This document shows positions 53,240-63,378 of a DNA stretch of 64,000 nt, one piece after another. The DNA is taken from the NCBI RefSeq assembly GCF_003967355.1, contig NZ_BIFH01000032.1, positions 14,632 to 78,631 of the forward strand, given 5' to 3'. The DNA comes from Embleya hyalina (GTDB lineage Bacteria > Actinomycetota > Actinomycetes > Streptomycetales > Streptomycetaceae). Made by a program: the position numbers and the translations under genes. Each line of letters starts with the position of its first letter. Within the stretch, counting starts at the first letter, position 1. The notes under the pieces are model-generated. The model was not told the origin of the DNA. It saw only the letters and a list, made by a program, of their open reading frames with translations, and did no database searches.

Positions 53240-54127
53240 TCAGTCCCGCCGGTGCGGGGGTTCGCCGAGCAGGCCGAGCGTGAGCGCGTCCTGGAGCGGC
53301 TCGGCGACGCTACAGGTTCCGTACGAGGTCAGGTAGCCGCGCAGGCGGGTGCGCTCGGGCACGGTGAGTTCGTGCGCCATGCGGGTGAGTTCGGCGCTGT
53401 CGCGGATGGCCAGCAGGTCCGCGAGCGCGTCCGGTTCGGCGCCGGCGACGGCGTGGTGGGTGGCGAGCATCAGGTTGAGGTAACCGTGGTGCTCGAAACC
53501 CGTGGTCGGGTCGGTGTGCCGCACGGCGTTGTGCAGCCCGGCCGTGACCTTGAACGGCATTTCGCGGACCCGGCACGCGTGTACGAACGCGGCCAGTTCG
53601 ACCTCGTTCGGGAACGCGTGCGCGGCGGTACCACCGGTGCGGAACTTGGGCCGCCCGTACGTGCCGGCGAGATTGTCCAGGTCTGCGTCGAGGCCCGCGC
53701 CTTTGAGGACCTCGACGTAGCCCGCCGTCATCTCCGGCAGGTGTTCGTGCAGCGCCGCGACCGCCTTGCCGATCTCGCCGTCGCCGGCGACCTCGATGCC
53801 CTCCAGGAGCAACCCGGGGGTGTCCAGGATGGTGCGTACCGCGGGCCCCACCGTGGCCGGCCCGCCCGGCGCCACGAGCACCACGCGCAGCGGCGCTTCG
53901 GGGTCGGCGAGCGCGACCAGGTCGGGCAGGTGCGCGACGCCGACCAGGAAGTGCCGGACGAAGTCGGCGAACCATTCGGCGCGGTAGACCCGGTGCGCGG
54001 GCACCGCCTCGGCCATCGGGGCGTTCCCGGGCGGGAACAGCGCCGCGTCGTCCCACAACCCCGCGAACAGCGGCGGTTCGGATGGTCGGGTGTCCGTGCC
54101 CGGGTCCGCGTTCGTGCCCGCGCTCAT
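53240..54127 (-). CDS. unknown conserved-looking protein inside the homogentisate operon
   Basis: 295 residues, cytoplasmic. The pattern of regularly spaced strands and motifs (LRVVLVAPGGP, EGIEVAGDGEI, GYVEVLKGAGLDADLDNL, PKFRTGGTAAHAFP, PFKVTAGLHNAVRH, GYLNLMLATHHAV) suggests a TIM-barrel enzyme with Lys/Arg and His in strand ends. It has no glutathione-transferase fold, so it is not an ordinary maleylacetoacetate isomerase. Its ATG overlaps the stop of hmgA (ATGA) and fahA follows 43 bp later, so it is translated with the pathway. Its role is not known; the only missing step in this operon is the isomerase. Confidence 0.75.
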   Translation of the reverse strand: MSAGTNADPGTDTRPSEPPLFAGLWDDAALFPPGNAPMAEAVPAHRVYRAEWFADFVRHFLVGVAHLPDLVALADPEAPLRVVLVAPGGPATVGPAVRTILDTPGLLLEGIEVAGDGEIGKAVAALHEHLPEMTAGYVEVLKGAGLDADLDNLAGTYGRPKFRTGGTAAHAFPNEVELAAFVHACRVREMPFKVTAGLHNAVRHTDPTTGFEHHGYLNLMLATHHAVAGAEPDALADLLAIRDSAELTRMAHELTVPERTRLRGYLTSYGTCSVAEPLQDALTLGLLGEPPHRRD

Positions 54128-55326
54128 GTCCGCGGCGCCTTCCCGGCCCAGGTCCACGCGTACGCCGGGTCCTCGCTCGCGAGGCCCCCCTCGCCGACGC
54201 CCAGGGGCCGGAACGTGTCCACCATGACCGCCAGTTCGTCGAAGAACTCGATGCCGATGCTGCGCTCGTAGGCGCCGGGCTGCGGCCCGTGCGCGTGCCC
54301 GCCCGGGTGCAGCGAGATCGACCCCTGGCCGATCCCGGAGCCCTTGCGGGCCTCGTAGTTGCCCCCGCAGTAGAACATGACCTCGTCCGAGTCCACGTTG
54401 GAGTGGTAGTACGGCACCGGGATCGACAGCGGGTGGTAGTCCACCTTGCGCGGCACGAAGTTGCAGATCACGAACCCCTGGCCCTCGAACACCTGGTGCG
54501 CGGGCGGCGGTTGGTGGATCCGGCCGGTGATCGGCTCGAAGTCGGAGATGTTGAACACGTACGGGTACAGGCACCCGTCCCAGCCCACCACGTCGAACGG
54601 GTGCGTGGGGTACACGTAGCGGGTGCCGGCGATCTCGCCGCCCAGGCCGCGGTGCTTGACCAGGACCTCGACGTCGCCGGCCTCGACCAGGAGCGGCTGT
54701 ACGGGCCCGCACAGGTCGCGCTCGCAGAACGGCGCGTGTTCCAGGAGTTGGCCGAACCGGGAGAGGTAGCGCTTGGCGGGCGCGATGTGCGAGTTGGCCT
54801 CGATGCAGTACGCGCGCAGCGGCTCGTCGCCGCTCGGCACCCACCGGTGGGTGGTGGCGCGCGGCAGGATCACGTAGTCGCCGGGGCCGACGGTCAGCGC
54901 GCCGAAGACGGTCTCCACCGTCCCCGAGCCGGACTCGACGTAGACGCACTCGTCGCCGAGCGCGTTGCGGTACAGCGGGGAGGTGCTGCCGGCGACGACG
55001 TAGGAAATCCGCACGTCGGCGTTGCCGAGCACGAGCCGGCGGCCGGTGACCGCGTCGACGGCCTTCCACTCGTTGTCCGCGAACAGGTCGTGCAACTTGA
55101 GATGGCGCGGCTTGAGCGGGTGGTTGGCGGTGACCGTCTGGTCCGGGACCTCCCACACGGTCGCGTCGGCGATGGCCGAGGGGATCGCGCGGTGGTAGAG
55201 CAGGGAGGAGTCGGAGGAGAAGCCCTCCTCCCCCATCAGCTCCTCGTAGTACAGGCCGCCGTCCGGGCGGCGGTGCTGGGTGTGCCGCTTGGGTGGCACC
55301 TCGCCCACGCTGCGGTAGTACGCCAT
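54124..55326 (-). CDS. hmgA: homogentisate 1,2-dioxygenase
   Basis: 400 residues, cupin fold. It opens the homogentisate ring with O2 to give maleylacetoacetate. Recognisable parts are YYEELMGEEGFSSDSSLLYH at the N-terminus, HRWVPSG, YVYPTHPFDVVGWDG, PPPAHQVFEGQGFVICNFVPR, the iron-binding YYHSNVDSDEVMFYCGGNY (His and Glu) and ISLHPGGHAHGPQPG (His). It is shorter than the about 430-aa proteobacterial and human enzymes, as is usual for the actinobacterial type. It lies 110 bp after hppD. Confidence 0.93.
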   Translation of the reverse strand: MAYYRSVGEVPPKRHTQHRRPDGGLYYEELMGEEGFSSDSSLLYHRAIPSAIADATVWEVPDQTVTANHPLKPRHLKLHDLFADNEWKAVDAVTGRRLVLGNADVRISYVVAGSTSPLYRNALGDECVYVESGSGTVETVFGALTVGPGDYVILPRATTHRWVPSGDEPLRAYCIEANSHIAPAKRYLSRFGQLLEHAPFCERDLCGPVQPLLVEAGDVEVLVKHRGLGGEIAGTRYVYPTHPFDVVGWDGCLYPYVFNISDFEPITGRIHQPPPAHQVFEGQGFVICNFVPRKVDYHPLSIPVPYYHSNVDSDEVMFYCGGNYEARKGSGIGQGSISLHPGGHAHGPQPGAYERSIGIEFFDELAVMVDTFRPLGVGEGGLASEDPAYAWTWAGKAPRT

Positions 55327-55435
55327 GACTGCCCGACTCCTCCGTCCGCTCCCGCGCCCTGTGCGCTTCGCTGCCCGTCCTCGACCGTGTCGGCCCGCCC
55401 GCCCGGCCGTGCCGGCCGGGCGGACGCGTCGCGGC

Positions 55436-56698
<1,263 letters not shown>

Positions 56699-56715
56699 CT
56701 AGGTGAGAGAGCCAT

Positions 56716-57249
56716 ATGCGAGACGATCTTCAGGATTCGCGCATCACCCTGGACGAGTTGGACGTACGTCTCATTCGGGCGGGCCGGCAACATCCGCGCG
56801 CCGGCATGCTGGAGCTGTCCCGGTTGATCGGGGTCTCCCGCGCCACCGTCCAGGCCCGGCTGGACCGGATGGAGGCGGCCGGAGTGATCACCGGCTACGG
56901 CCCCGAGGTGGATCTGGTCGCCGCCGGATACCCGGTCCTGGCCTTCGTCACACTGGAGATCGCCCAGGGCGGCCTGTCGGGCGTGGCCACGGCGCTGGCC
57001 GCGGTCCCGCAGGTGCTGGAGGCGTACGGCACCACCGGCATCGGCGACGTGCACTGCCGCATCGCCGCCACCTCGAATCAGGACCTGCAACAAATCCTGA
57101 TCGACATCAACCGTATCCCCGAGGTGGTCCGCACCACGAGCGTCATCGCCTTGTCGGAGGTGGTCCCCATGCGCACCCTCCCCCTACTCGAGGCCCAGAA
57201 CCGCCCCCGCCCGAGCCGGGTACCGGCCTTTCGCGACCATTCGGCGTAG
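56716..57249 (+). CDS. Lrp/AsnC family transcription regulator
   Basis: 177 residues. An N-terminal winged HTH (LDELDVRLIRAGRQHPRAGMLELSRLIGVSRATVQARLDRMEAAGVI) is followed by a RAM/ligand domain (FVTLEIAQGG, YGTTGIGDVHCRIAA, SVIALSEVVP). It is divergent from hppD and most likely controls the homogentisate operon, with tyrosine or a pathway acid as candidate effector. The intergenic repeats are its likely sites. The linker Gly-Tyr-Gly (GYGPEVD) is slightly altered from usual Lrp. Confidence 0.92.
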   Translation: MRDDLQDSRITLDELDVRLIRAGRQHPRAGMLELSRLIGVSRATVQARLDRMEAAGVITGYGPEVDLVAAGYPVLAFVTLEIAQGGLSGVATALAAVPQVLEAYGTTGIGDVHCRIAATSNQDLQQILIDINRIPEVVRTTSVIALSEVVPMRTLPLLEAQNRPRPSRVPAFRDHSA

Positions 57250-57268
57250 CGGGCGATCGGCAGCCGGG

Positions 57269-57955
57269 TCAGCGGCCGGAATCCGGGGAGTGATCGTCGA
57301 ACTGCGCACCGCCGAGCGTGCCGGAAGGCAGCGGGATGCGGGGGAAATTGGCCTCGCCTCCGGGTCTGCTTCGCATGCCCAATCGTTCCCCCGACTCTCG
57401 GACCGAAGGCGGCAGCGTGGCGTCCTCCTCGGGCGGCACGACGCGTGATACCCAGTTCCCGTCCGGCCCCGGCGCGATCGACCGGATCTCGGGCCGGCCC
57501 TCCTCGTACGGGGAGTGTCCGACCATCAGCCAGACCCGATCGGAAACCCGGTCCCACCGGAACTCGGGCCCCTGTCGACTCTCCGGATACCAACGATCAT
57601 CCGAATGCACGATCTTGCCCCGCTCGCCCTCCCCATATCCGTCCGGCTCGAAGGTGCGCACCAGAAATCGCGCCAGCCGCGAGCCCGGCCGCGCCGGATC
57701 GGCTTTGGTCTGCACTTCCATGGCGAACCGATCCCAGGGCGATCGCGCCCAATACTCCGGCGTGGCCACGCTTCCGGTGTGATAGCGGCTGTGCTGGCCG
57801 TACGGCGCGGTCTGCGCCGGCACCGGACTCGGACCCGCGCCCTCGCACCCGGCGACAACGACCGCGGCGGCCAGCCACCGGATCGCCCGTCCTCGAACCG
57901 GCCGCGACCGGCCGACTCGCGCCGGAAGCGCCCCGATACCCGCCGACCCGTTCAC
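57269..57955 (-). CDS. lipoprotein coupled to a WXG effector gene, possible immunity protein
   Basis: 228 residues from GTG 57955, which overlaps the upstream stop (GTGA). A basic start and a hydrophobic segment lead to the lipobox VVVAGC near residue 36. The mature part is Trp/Arg/Pro-rich (SPWDRFAMEVQTKADP, DRVSDRVWLMVGHSPYEEG) with no recognised domain. As the last member of a WXG-effector operon and anchored to the outer membrane face, it could protect against, or hold, the effector. That is inference only. Confidence 0.75.
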   Translation of the reverse strand: MNGSAGIGALPARVGRSRPVRGRAIRWLAAAVVVAGCEGAGPSPVPAQTAPYGQHSRYHTGSVATPEYWARSPWDRFAMEVQTKADPARPGSRLARFLVRTFEPDGYGEGERGKIVHSDDRWYPESRQGPEFRWDRVSDRVWLMVGHSPYEEGRPEIRSIAPGPDGNWVSRVVPPEEDATLPPSVRESGERLGMRSRPGGEANFPRIPLPSGTLGGAQFDDHSPDSGR

Positions 57956-59247
57956 CTCTTCCCCGGCCCGCTCCTGACGACAGGCGGGCTGCCGTCGGCC
58001 GGAAACACCACGACCGCGTCGCGAGGCCAGGTCACGTGGAGGTCGTAGGACTCGGCTCGACCGAGAGTGACGACTTCGGCGACCTTGCTCTTCCAGCTGT
58101 CGGATTCGTACTTCTTGTTCGGATCTATCGTGTCGTTCCACGTGAGGTCGGCCTGGATACGCACCTCTTTGTCCCCGTTGGGCAACACGCTCACCACCGC
58201 GTTTCCCCGGGCATTGAAGTCCCCCACATTCTTGTTGGTGCCGTGCAGGTATTGGTAGCCGACGAATCCCTCACCATTCTCGACGGCCATGTGGCCCGTC
58301 ACGTCGAATGTGGAGTACGTGGACCGGCGGTCGACCGCGCCCTCTGCTATCCGGAGGAAATACGGTGGCAACGTCGTGTCGTTGGTCTCGTCCCTGCCAC
58401 CGGCTTCGAGCACCGTGTTCAGCTTGTGATTGCTGTTCATGTAGTCGTTCCAGTCCGGGTCGTCGCGGATCGTCCAGTCGCCGCCACCGCGCAGATATCG
58501 GGCGAGAATCTCGCGTCCGGCCCAGTCGTTGTTGAAGTTGAACCCCTTGCTTCCGGAACGACCGCCGTCACGGTCCATTCCCTCGCGCTGTTCGCCGGGA
58601 TCCTGGCGCGTCAGTGCGTCGAAGCCCTTGTCCAGGGCCTCCAGTGCGGTCTGGATCGTCGTACCCATCGAGCGGTAGCGCCCGAAGTCCTTGGCCGCCT
58701 GCTCGATGTCGCGGGCCGCGCTCTCGGCGGAGCCGTCGTGTTGCTCCTTGAGACCCTTCGCCTGCCGAAGGATCGACGCGAGTTCGGCGCCGGCCGCGTC
58801 GGCCTCCGCCCCGAGTTGTCGCGCGTGGGCCTCATCGGCCTGGCTCGAACCGCCGCCGAAGATCATGGTCTTCGCGATCCGGTCCAAGGATTGTTCGGCG
58901 GCGTCCTTGCGCCGTCGGGCGGTGAGGGCCTGATCGTCCAGCGATTTACGGGTTTGCTGATAGAGGGTCAGCGCCGACAACCAACCCGCGAGGCTCAGTT
59001 GTACGGTCTGCAGCGAGTCGCGCAGGACACCGAGATGCGGCACCAAATCCGTGACCCGGCGCTGGAATTCGCTTCCCGCTCGCCCCTGCCAGGCTGCGGG
59101 TCGCAGCAGGGTCGCATCCAATTCGGTCTGCACCTGCCCCATCTGGACGACCACGCCGCGAACCTGCGCCAGGAGCGCGTCGACGGCGCCGGGGATGCCG
59201 GGGGTCGGGTCGAATCGCAGTCCCGGGAAGTCCTCCTTCGCCCCCAT
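57952..59247 (-). CDS. WXG-domain protein with C-terminal payload-like domain
   Basis: 431 residues. Residues 1-210 are a long helical region with WXG at AAWQGRAG (near residue 53) and a coiled coil. After a Gly/Asp/Arg linker (about 225-245), residues 246-425 are a separate domain: FNFNNDWAGREILARYLRGGGDW, FDVTGHMAVENG, GYQYLHGTNKNVGDF, RIQADLTWNDTIDPN and SYDLHVTWPRD. Conserved-looking Asp, His and Asn suggest an enzyme, but no toxin family was recognised. It touches the small upstream gene (TGATG) and the downstream lipoprotein gene (GTGA). Confidence 0.78.
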   Translation of the reverse strand: MGAKEDFPGLRFDPTPGIPGAVDALLAQVRGVVVQMGQVQTELDATLLRPAAWQGRAGSEFQRRVTDLVPHLGVLRDSLQTVQLSLAGWLSALTLYQQTRKSLDDQALTARRRKDAAEQSLDRIAKTMIFGGGSSQADEAHARQLGAEADAAGAELASILRQAKGLKEQHDGSAESAARDIEQAAKDFGRYRSMGTTIQTALEALDKGFDALTRQDPGEQREGMDRDGGRSGSKGFNFNNDWAGREILARYLRGGGDWTIRDDPDWNDYMNSNHKLNTVLEAGGRDETNDTTLPPYFLRIAEGAVDRRSTYSTFDVTGHMAVENGEGFVGYQYLHGTNKNVGDFNARGNAVVSVLPNGDKEVRIQADLTWNDTIDPNKKYESDSWKSKVAEVVTLGRAESYDLHVTWPRDAVVVFPADGSPPVVRSGPGKR

Positions 59248-59672
59248 CAGGCGAAGAACTCCCTGATCCGCGGCGACCCGGTCGCGGGCGCCTCGTCGGT
59301 CGGCGCGGCCGTCGAGGCCGCCGTGACCGGCGTGGCCTGCGTGGCCGTCGTGGCCGGCGGCGTCTGCGGCGCGGTCATCGAAGTGGCGACGGCGTGCTCG
59401 GTCGTGCCGTAGTTGCGTCTCGCCACGCCCAGGCCCCGGCGTAATTCCGATATCTCCCCGCGGAATGTGTCGACGTTTTCCTGCCATTTGTGATTGAAGG
59501 CCGAGCAGGATCGATCCAGGCTCTTGTGCCCGGTACGAATCGGTCCGGTCTCCTCGAGTGCCTTCAGAACCTGCCCGGCGGCGTCGGCGCACGCCGCGAA
59601 CCGCTCCGCCAATCGGTCGAGCCAGTCGAGATCGACCACGAATTGCTCGGACACATCGAACCTCGATTCCAT
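59247..59672 (-). CDS. small WXG100-like partner protein with YxxxE export tag
   Basis: 141 residues. The first 85 form a helical hairpin with W in [11 protein letters not shown] at the turn. Just after helix 2, [11 protein letters not shown] contains Tyr-x-x-x-Glu, the type VII export tag. A Thr/Ala/Pro-rich tail of 45 residues follows. It is first in the three-gene operon and probably forms a heterodimer with the WXG domain encoded next. The ribosome binding site is weak. Confidence 0.75.
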   Translation of the reverse strand: MESRFDVSEQFVVDLDWLDRLAERFAACADAAGQVLKALEETGPIRTGHKSLDRSCSAFNHKWQENVDTFRGEISELRRGLGVARRNYGTTEHAVATSMTAPQTPPATTATQATPVTAASTAAPTDEAPATGSPRIREFFA

Positions 59673-59850
59673 CTGGACATATCACCCTCGGGCGTGCCCA
59701 CTCGCCGACAGAACTGATGCGATGCAGACGGTAGTCGATCGCACACGCGTGCGTGAGGACGAACCGGTCTTCCCGGTGGGGCTGCGCGACAGCGGGGTGG
59801 GTGGGGCGGGAGAATGCCGGGGGATGGTTGGTGATGATGTGGATCGGGAC

Positions 59851-62355
59851 GTGACGATGTCGGTGTCTGGGCAGCAGGGTTCGGAGCAGGGCACACAGCA
59901 GGACGTGCATCGGCTGATCGCCGAGGAGCTCGGGGTTCGCGAGGGGCAGGTCAGGGCGGCCGTCGAGTTGCTCGACGGGGGTGCGACCGTGCCGTTCATC
60001 GCCCGCTACCGCAAGGAGGTGACCGGGACCCTCGACGACACGCAGTTGCGCACGTTGGAGGAACGGCTGCGCTACCTGCGGGAGCTGGCCGAGCGTCGGG
60101 TCGCCGTGCTCGCCGCGATCGAGGCGCAGGGCAAGTTGGACGACACGCTGCGGGCGCAGATCATGGCGGCCGACTCGAAGGCCCGCCTCGAGGACATCTA
60201 CCTCCCGTACAAGACCAAGCGCCGGACCAAGGCGCAGATCGCCCGCGAGGCCGGCCTCGAACCGCTGGCGCTCGGGCTGCTGGGCGACCCGTCGCGCGAT
60301 CCGGTCGCCGCGGCCGGGGCGTTCGTCGACCCGGACAAGGGCGTCGCCGACGCGCAGGCGGCGCTGGAGGGCGCCCGCGCGATCCTGGTCGAGCAGTTCG
60401 CCGAGGACGCCGACCTGATCGGCGCGCTGCGCGAGAAGATGTGGACGCGCGGTCGTGTGGTGGCGAAGGTGCGCGAGGGCAAGGAGGAGGCGGGCGCCAA
60501 GTTCGCCGACTACTTCGACTTCGCCGAGCCGTTCACCCGGCTGCCGTCGCACCGGATCCTGGCGATGTTCCGGGGCGAGAAGGAGGACGTCCTCGACCTG
60601 ACGCTGGCCCCCACGACGGACGCGGCCGAGGAGGGTGACGGTCCGACCGAGTACGAACGTTCGATCGCACACACCTTCGGTATCACCAACCGCGACCGCC
60701 CCGCCGACAAGTGGCTCGCGGACACCGTGCGCTGGGCCTGGCGGACCCGGATCCTGGTGCACCTGGGCATCGACCTGCGCGGTCGGCTGCGCCAGGAGGC
60801 CGAGGACGAGGCGGTCCGGGTGTTCGCGGCCAACCTGCGCGACCTGCTGCTGGCCGCGCCGGCCGGCACCCGCGCCACGATGGGCCTCGACCCGGGCCTG
60901 CGTACCGGGGTCAAGGTCGCGGTCACCGACGACACCGGCAAGGTGGTGGCGACCGAGACGATTTATCCGCACGAGCCGCGCCGCCGCTGGGACGAGTCGA
61001 TCGCCACCCTCGCGCGCCTTGCCGCCGCCCACCGGGTGGACCTGATCGCGATCGGCAACGGCACCGCCTCGCGCGAGACCGACAAGCTGGCCGCCGAGCT
61101 GATCGCCAAGCACCCCGAGTTGGGCCTGACCAAGGTGATGGTCTCCGAGGCCGGCGCCTCGGTGTACAGCGCCTCGGCCTTCGCCTCGCAGGAACTCCCG
61201 GACCTGGACGTGTCGTTGCGCGGCGCGGTGTCGATCGCCCGCCGACTCCAGGATCCGCTGGCCGAGTTGGTCAAGATCGACCCGAAGTCGATCGGCGTGG
61301 GCCAGTACCAACACGACCTGTCCGAACTGAAGTTGTCGAGGTCGCTCGACGCGGTGGTCGAGGACTGCGTGAACGCGGTCGGCGTGGACGTCAACACCGC
61401 CTCCGCGCCGCTGCTCACCCGGGTGTCCGGGATCGGCGCGACACTGGCCGAGAACATCGTGCAACACCGGGACACGAATGGGCCGTTCAAGACCCGGCGC
61501 GACCTGAAGAACGTGGCGCGGCTCGGCCCGAAGGCGTTCGAGCAGGCGGCCGGCTTCCTGCGGATCCCGGCCGGCGACGACCCGCTGGACGCCTCCTCCG
61601 TGCACCCCGAGGCCTATCCGGTGGTGCGCCGGATCGTGGCGGTGGCCGGTGGCGACGTACGCGCCCTGATCGGCGCGGCGCCGAAGTTGCGCGCGCTGGA
61701 CCCGAAGGCGTTCACCGACGAGAAGTTCGGGCTGCCGACGGTCACCGACATCCTGCGCGAGTTGGAGAAGCCGGGGCGCGACCCGCGACCGGCGTTCAAG
61801 ACGGCCACCTTCAAGGAGGGCGTCGAGAAGTTGTCCGACCTGCGGCCCGGGATGCTCCTGGAGGGGGTGGTCACGAACGTGGCCGCGTTCGGCGCGTTCG
61901 TGGACGTCGGCGTGCATCAGGACGGGCTCGTGCACGTGTCGGCGATGTCGAAGACCTTCGTGAGCGACCCGCACGACGTGGTCAAGTCGGGGGACGTGGT
62001 TCGGGTCAAGGTGCTCGACGTCGACATCCCGCGCAAGCGCATCTCGTTGACGCTGCGGCTGGAGGACGAGGCGCCCGAGCGCGGGGGGCGTGACGGGCGA
62101 TCCGGGGAGGGGCGGTCCGGGGACGGGCGGTCCGGGGACGGGCGGTCCGGGGACGGGCGCCAGGGTGGCCCGCGACAGGGGCCGGGTGGTTCGCGGCAGG
62201 GGCAGGCCGGCTCCCGGCAGGGTCAGGGTCAGGGCGGCGGGGCCGGCGGTGGCCAGGGACGCCGAGGCGCGCCGCCGAAGCAGAGCCGCGGGTCGCAGCC
62301 GCCCGCCGGCGGCGCCATCGCGGACGCGCTGCGGCGGGCCGGACTGGTCGAGTAG
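59851..62355 (+). CDS. tex: Tex-family RNA-binding transcription accessory protein
   Basis: 834 residues from GTG 59851 (ATG 59857 or 59824 also possible). The Tex N-terminal helices ([35 protein letters not shown]) lead to the YqgF/RNase H-like domain ([18 protein letters not shown]), two helix-hairpin-helix units ([20 protein letters not shown]) and an S1 domain ([29 protein letters not shown]). It acts on RNA and transcription or ribosome rescue. The last 90 residues are a Gly/Arg/Gln/Ser tail not in the core family. Confidence 0.95.
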   Translation: MTMSVSGQQGSEQGTQQDVHRLIAEELGVREGQVRAAVELLDGGATVPFIARYRKEVTGTLDDTQLRTLEERLRYLRELAERRVAVLAAIEAQGKLDDTLRAQIMAADSKARLEDIYLPYKTKRRTKAQIAREAGLEPLALGLLGDPSRDPVAAAGAFVDPDKGVADAQAALEGARAILVEQFAEDADLIGALREKMWTRGRVVAKVREGKEEAGAKFADYFDFAEPFTRLPSHRILAMFRGEKEDVLDLTLAPTTDAAEEGDGPTEYERSIAHTFGITNRDRPADKWLADTVRWAWRTRILVHLGIDLRGRLRQEAEDEAVRVFAANLRDLLLAAPAGTRATMGLDPGLRTGVKVAVTDDTGKVVATETIYPHEPRRRWDESIATLARLAAAHRVDLIAIGNGTASRETDKLAAELIAKHPELGLTKVMVSEAGASVYSASAFASQELPDLDVSLRGAVSIARRLQDPLAELVKIDPKSIGVGQYQHDLSELKLSRSLDAVVEDCVNAVGVDVNTASAPLLTRVSGIGATLAENIVQHRDTNGPFKTRRDLKNVARLGPKAFEQAAGFLRIPAGDDPLDASSVHPEAYPVVRRIVAVAGGDVRALIGAAPKLRALDPKAFTDEKFGLPTVTDILRELEKPGRDPRPAFKTATFKEGVEKLSDLRPGMLLEGVVTNVAAFGAFVDVGVHQDGLVHVSAMSKTFVSDPHDVVKSGDVVRVKVLDVDIPRKRISLTLRLEDEAPERGGRDGRSGEGRSGDGRSGDGRSGDGRQGGPRQGPGGSRQGQAGSRQGQGQGGGAGGGQGRRGAPPKQSRGSQPPAGGAIADALRRAGLVE
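62099..62158 (+). repeat. 15-bp tandem repeats in the tex tail
   Basis: Four copies of CGGTCCGGGGACGGG (the first slightly diverged) encode a GRSGD pentapeptide repeat in the Arg/Gly-rich tail. Confidence 0.8.
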
Positions 62356-62375
62356 GCGGGGTTGTTCGGCTGATC

Positions 62376-62417
62376 GTGCGCGCGCCGGGTGGGCCTCCGG
62401 GCCTGCCCGGCGCGCAC
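62376..62417. terminator. hairpin terminator after tex
   Basis: GTGCGCGC..CGGG..GGCC at 62376-62395 pairs with GGCC..CCCGGCGCGCAC at 62400-62417 with small bulges and a TCCG loop. It lies between the convergent tex and Clp N-terminal-domain genes. Confidence 0.65.
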
Positions 62418-62496
62418 GCGGATCCCCGGGCCGGCGCCGGGCCGCTCGCGCTCCGCGCCGCGTACGGGCACCCGCCGCGTACTGGCGCCCCGGGCG

Positions 62497-63072
62497 TCAA
62501 CCCGCCTGGGCCGTCGGCGGCGCCAGCGCCCGGAGTACCGACACGCGGGTCACCCCGTATTCGGCGAGCAGATCGGCCACCACCCCCGGGCCGGACGTGA
62601 GCGCGAGCAGGATGTGCTCGTCGCCGATGTGCTTGTCCCCGCGCTCCAGCGCCTCCCGCAGCGACCGCTCCAGCACCCGCTTGGCCCCCTCCGTGAACGG
62701 CCCGGGTGCCGACCGCCCGCCGAACGGCCACACCCGCCGACGTCGCGGCGCCACCGCCAACGCGCCCTCGCCGTGCACCTGTTCGACCCTGGCGACGATC
62801 TCGTCCACGTCGATCCCGAGGTCGGCGAGCGCGGCCTGATCGGCGGGCGACACCCCGCCGCGCCGGCGCGCCCGGGCCAGCGCCCGCGCCACCTCGTCAC
62901 GATGGGCGACGAATCCGATCGTCGCCAGTGCGACGGCCGCCGACGTACCCTGCCCGTCCAGCAACGCCGCGAGCATGTGCTCCTCCCCCACCTCGGTGGC
63001 CTCGGCCCGTTGTGCGTGCTCGACCGCGCCACGCACGACGGCGCGGGCGTCGCCGGTGAACCTCTCGAACAT
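62497..63072 (-). CDS. Clp N-terminal domain protein without ATPase
   Basis: 191 residues with two Clp-N repeats: FTGDARAVVRGAVEHAQRAEATEVGEEHMLAALL (1-35) and FTEGAKRVLERSLREALERGDKHIGDEHILLALT (about 128-162). There is no AAA+ module. Such stand-alone Clp-N proteins may bind substrates or ClpC. The ATG overlaps the stop of the HTH gene by one base (TGATG), so the two are coupled. Confidence 0.88.
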   Translation of the reverse strand: MFERFTGDARAVVRGAVEHAQRAEATEVGEEHMLAALLDGQGTSAAVALATIGFVAHRDEVARALARARRRGGVSPADQAALADLGIDVDEIVARVEQVHGEGALAVAPRRRRVWPFGGRSAPGPFTEGAKRVLERSLREALERGDKHIGDEHILLALTSGPGVVADLLAEYGVTRVSVLRALAPPTAQAG

Positions 63073-63281
63073 CAGTTCCTCCCGTGCTTCTTGTGCACTG
63101 CCTGACGGCTTACTCCCAGCTCGGCGGCGATCTCCTGCCACGACCAGCCCTGCACGCGCGCACTGCGCACCTGCACGGCCTCGAGCTGTTCGAGCAGCCG
63201 CCGCAGCGCGGCCACGGCCCGCAGGCCCACGCGCGGATCACGGTCCCCCGCCCTACTGGCGAGGTCGGTTGCTTCGGTCAT
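63072..63281 (-). CDS. small HTH regulator
   Basis: 69 residues. The C-terminal half is a single helix-turn-helix: VQGWSWQEIAAELGVSRQAV, ending HKKHGRN. The N-terminal half is a helical, possibly dimerising segment (VGLRAVAALRRLLEQLEAVQV). The ATG is 7 bp after a TACGTT -10 and has no ribosome binding site, so the mRNA is probably leaderless. It likely represses its own promoter through the two palindromes there. Confidence 0.85.
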   Translation of the reverse strand: MTEATDLASRAGDRDPRVGLRAVAALRRLLEQLEAVQVRSARVQGWSWQEIAAELGVSRQAVHKKHGRN

Positions 63282-63330
63282 GTCTGTCAACGTACGTTGA
63301 CGGACACCGCGTGTCAACCACAGTTGACAC
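63281..63330. promoter_or_regulatory. double palindrome operator
   Basis: A 26-bp palindrome with one mismatched pair (63281-63306, centre CGTACG) and a perfect one with arms GTGTCAAC/GTTGACAC and a CACA centre (63311-63330). Both contain GTCAAC and GTTGAC half-sites; centres are 27 bp apart. They cover the promoter of the HTH gene. Confidence 0.75.
63289..63317 (-). promoter_or_regulatory. HrdB-like promoter of the HTH/Clp-N operon
   Basis: On the minus strand TTGACA (63312-63317) and TACGTT (63289-63294) are 17 bp apart. The -10 lies in the centre of the first palindrome and the -35 in an arm of the second. Confidence 0.75.
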
Positions 63331-63378
63331 GCCAATATTCGACACACGGATTCGCCCGAGCCGATACGGTCGCCAACC

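Noticed and set aside
53240-55156. 638-residue frame extending the unknown operon gene upstream
   Set aside because: The extension overlaps hmgA in another frame; ATG 54127 with its ATGA overlap is the sensible start.
57952-61974. 1340-residue frame joining the antisense of tex to the WXG effector
   Set aside because: Only the part from 59247 downward has domain content and coupling signals; the rest is the shadow of tex.
63324-63352. TTGACA at 63324 as -35 for the epimerase gene
   Set aside because: No TAnnnT box at 16-18 bp on the plus strand; the hexamer is explained as an arm of the palindrome.
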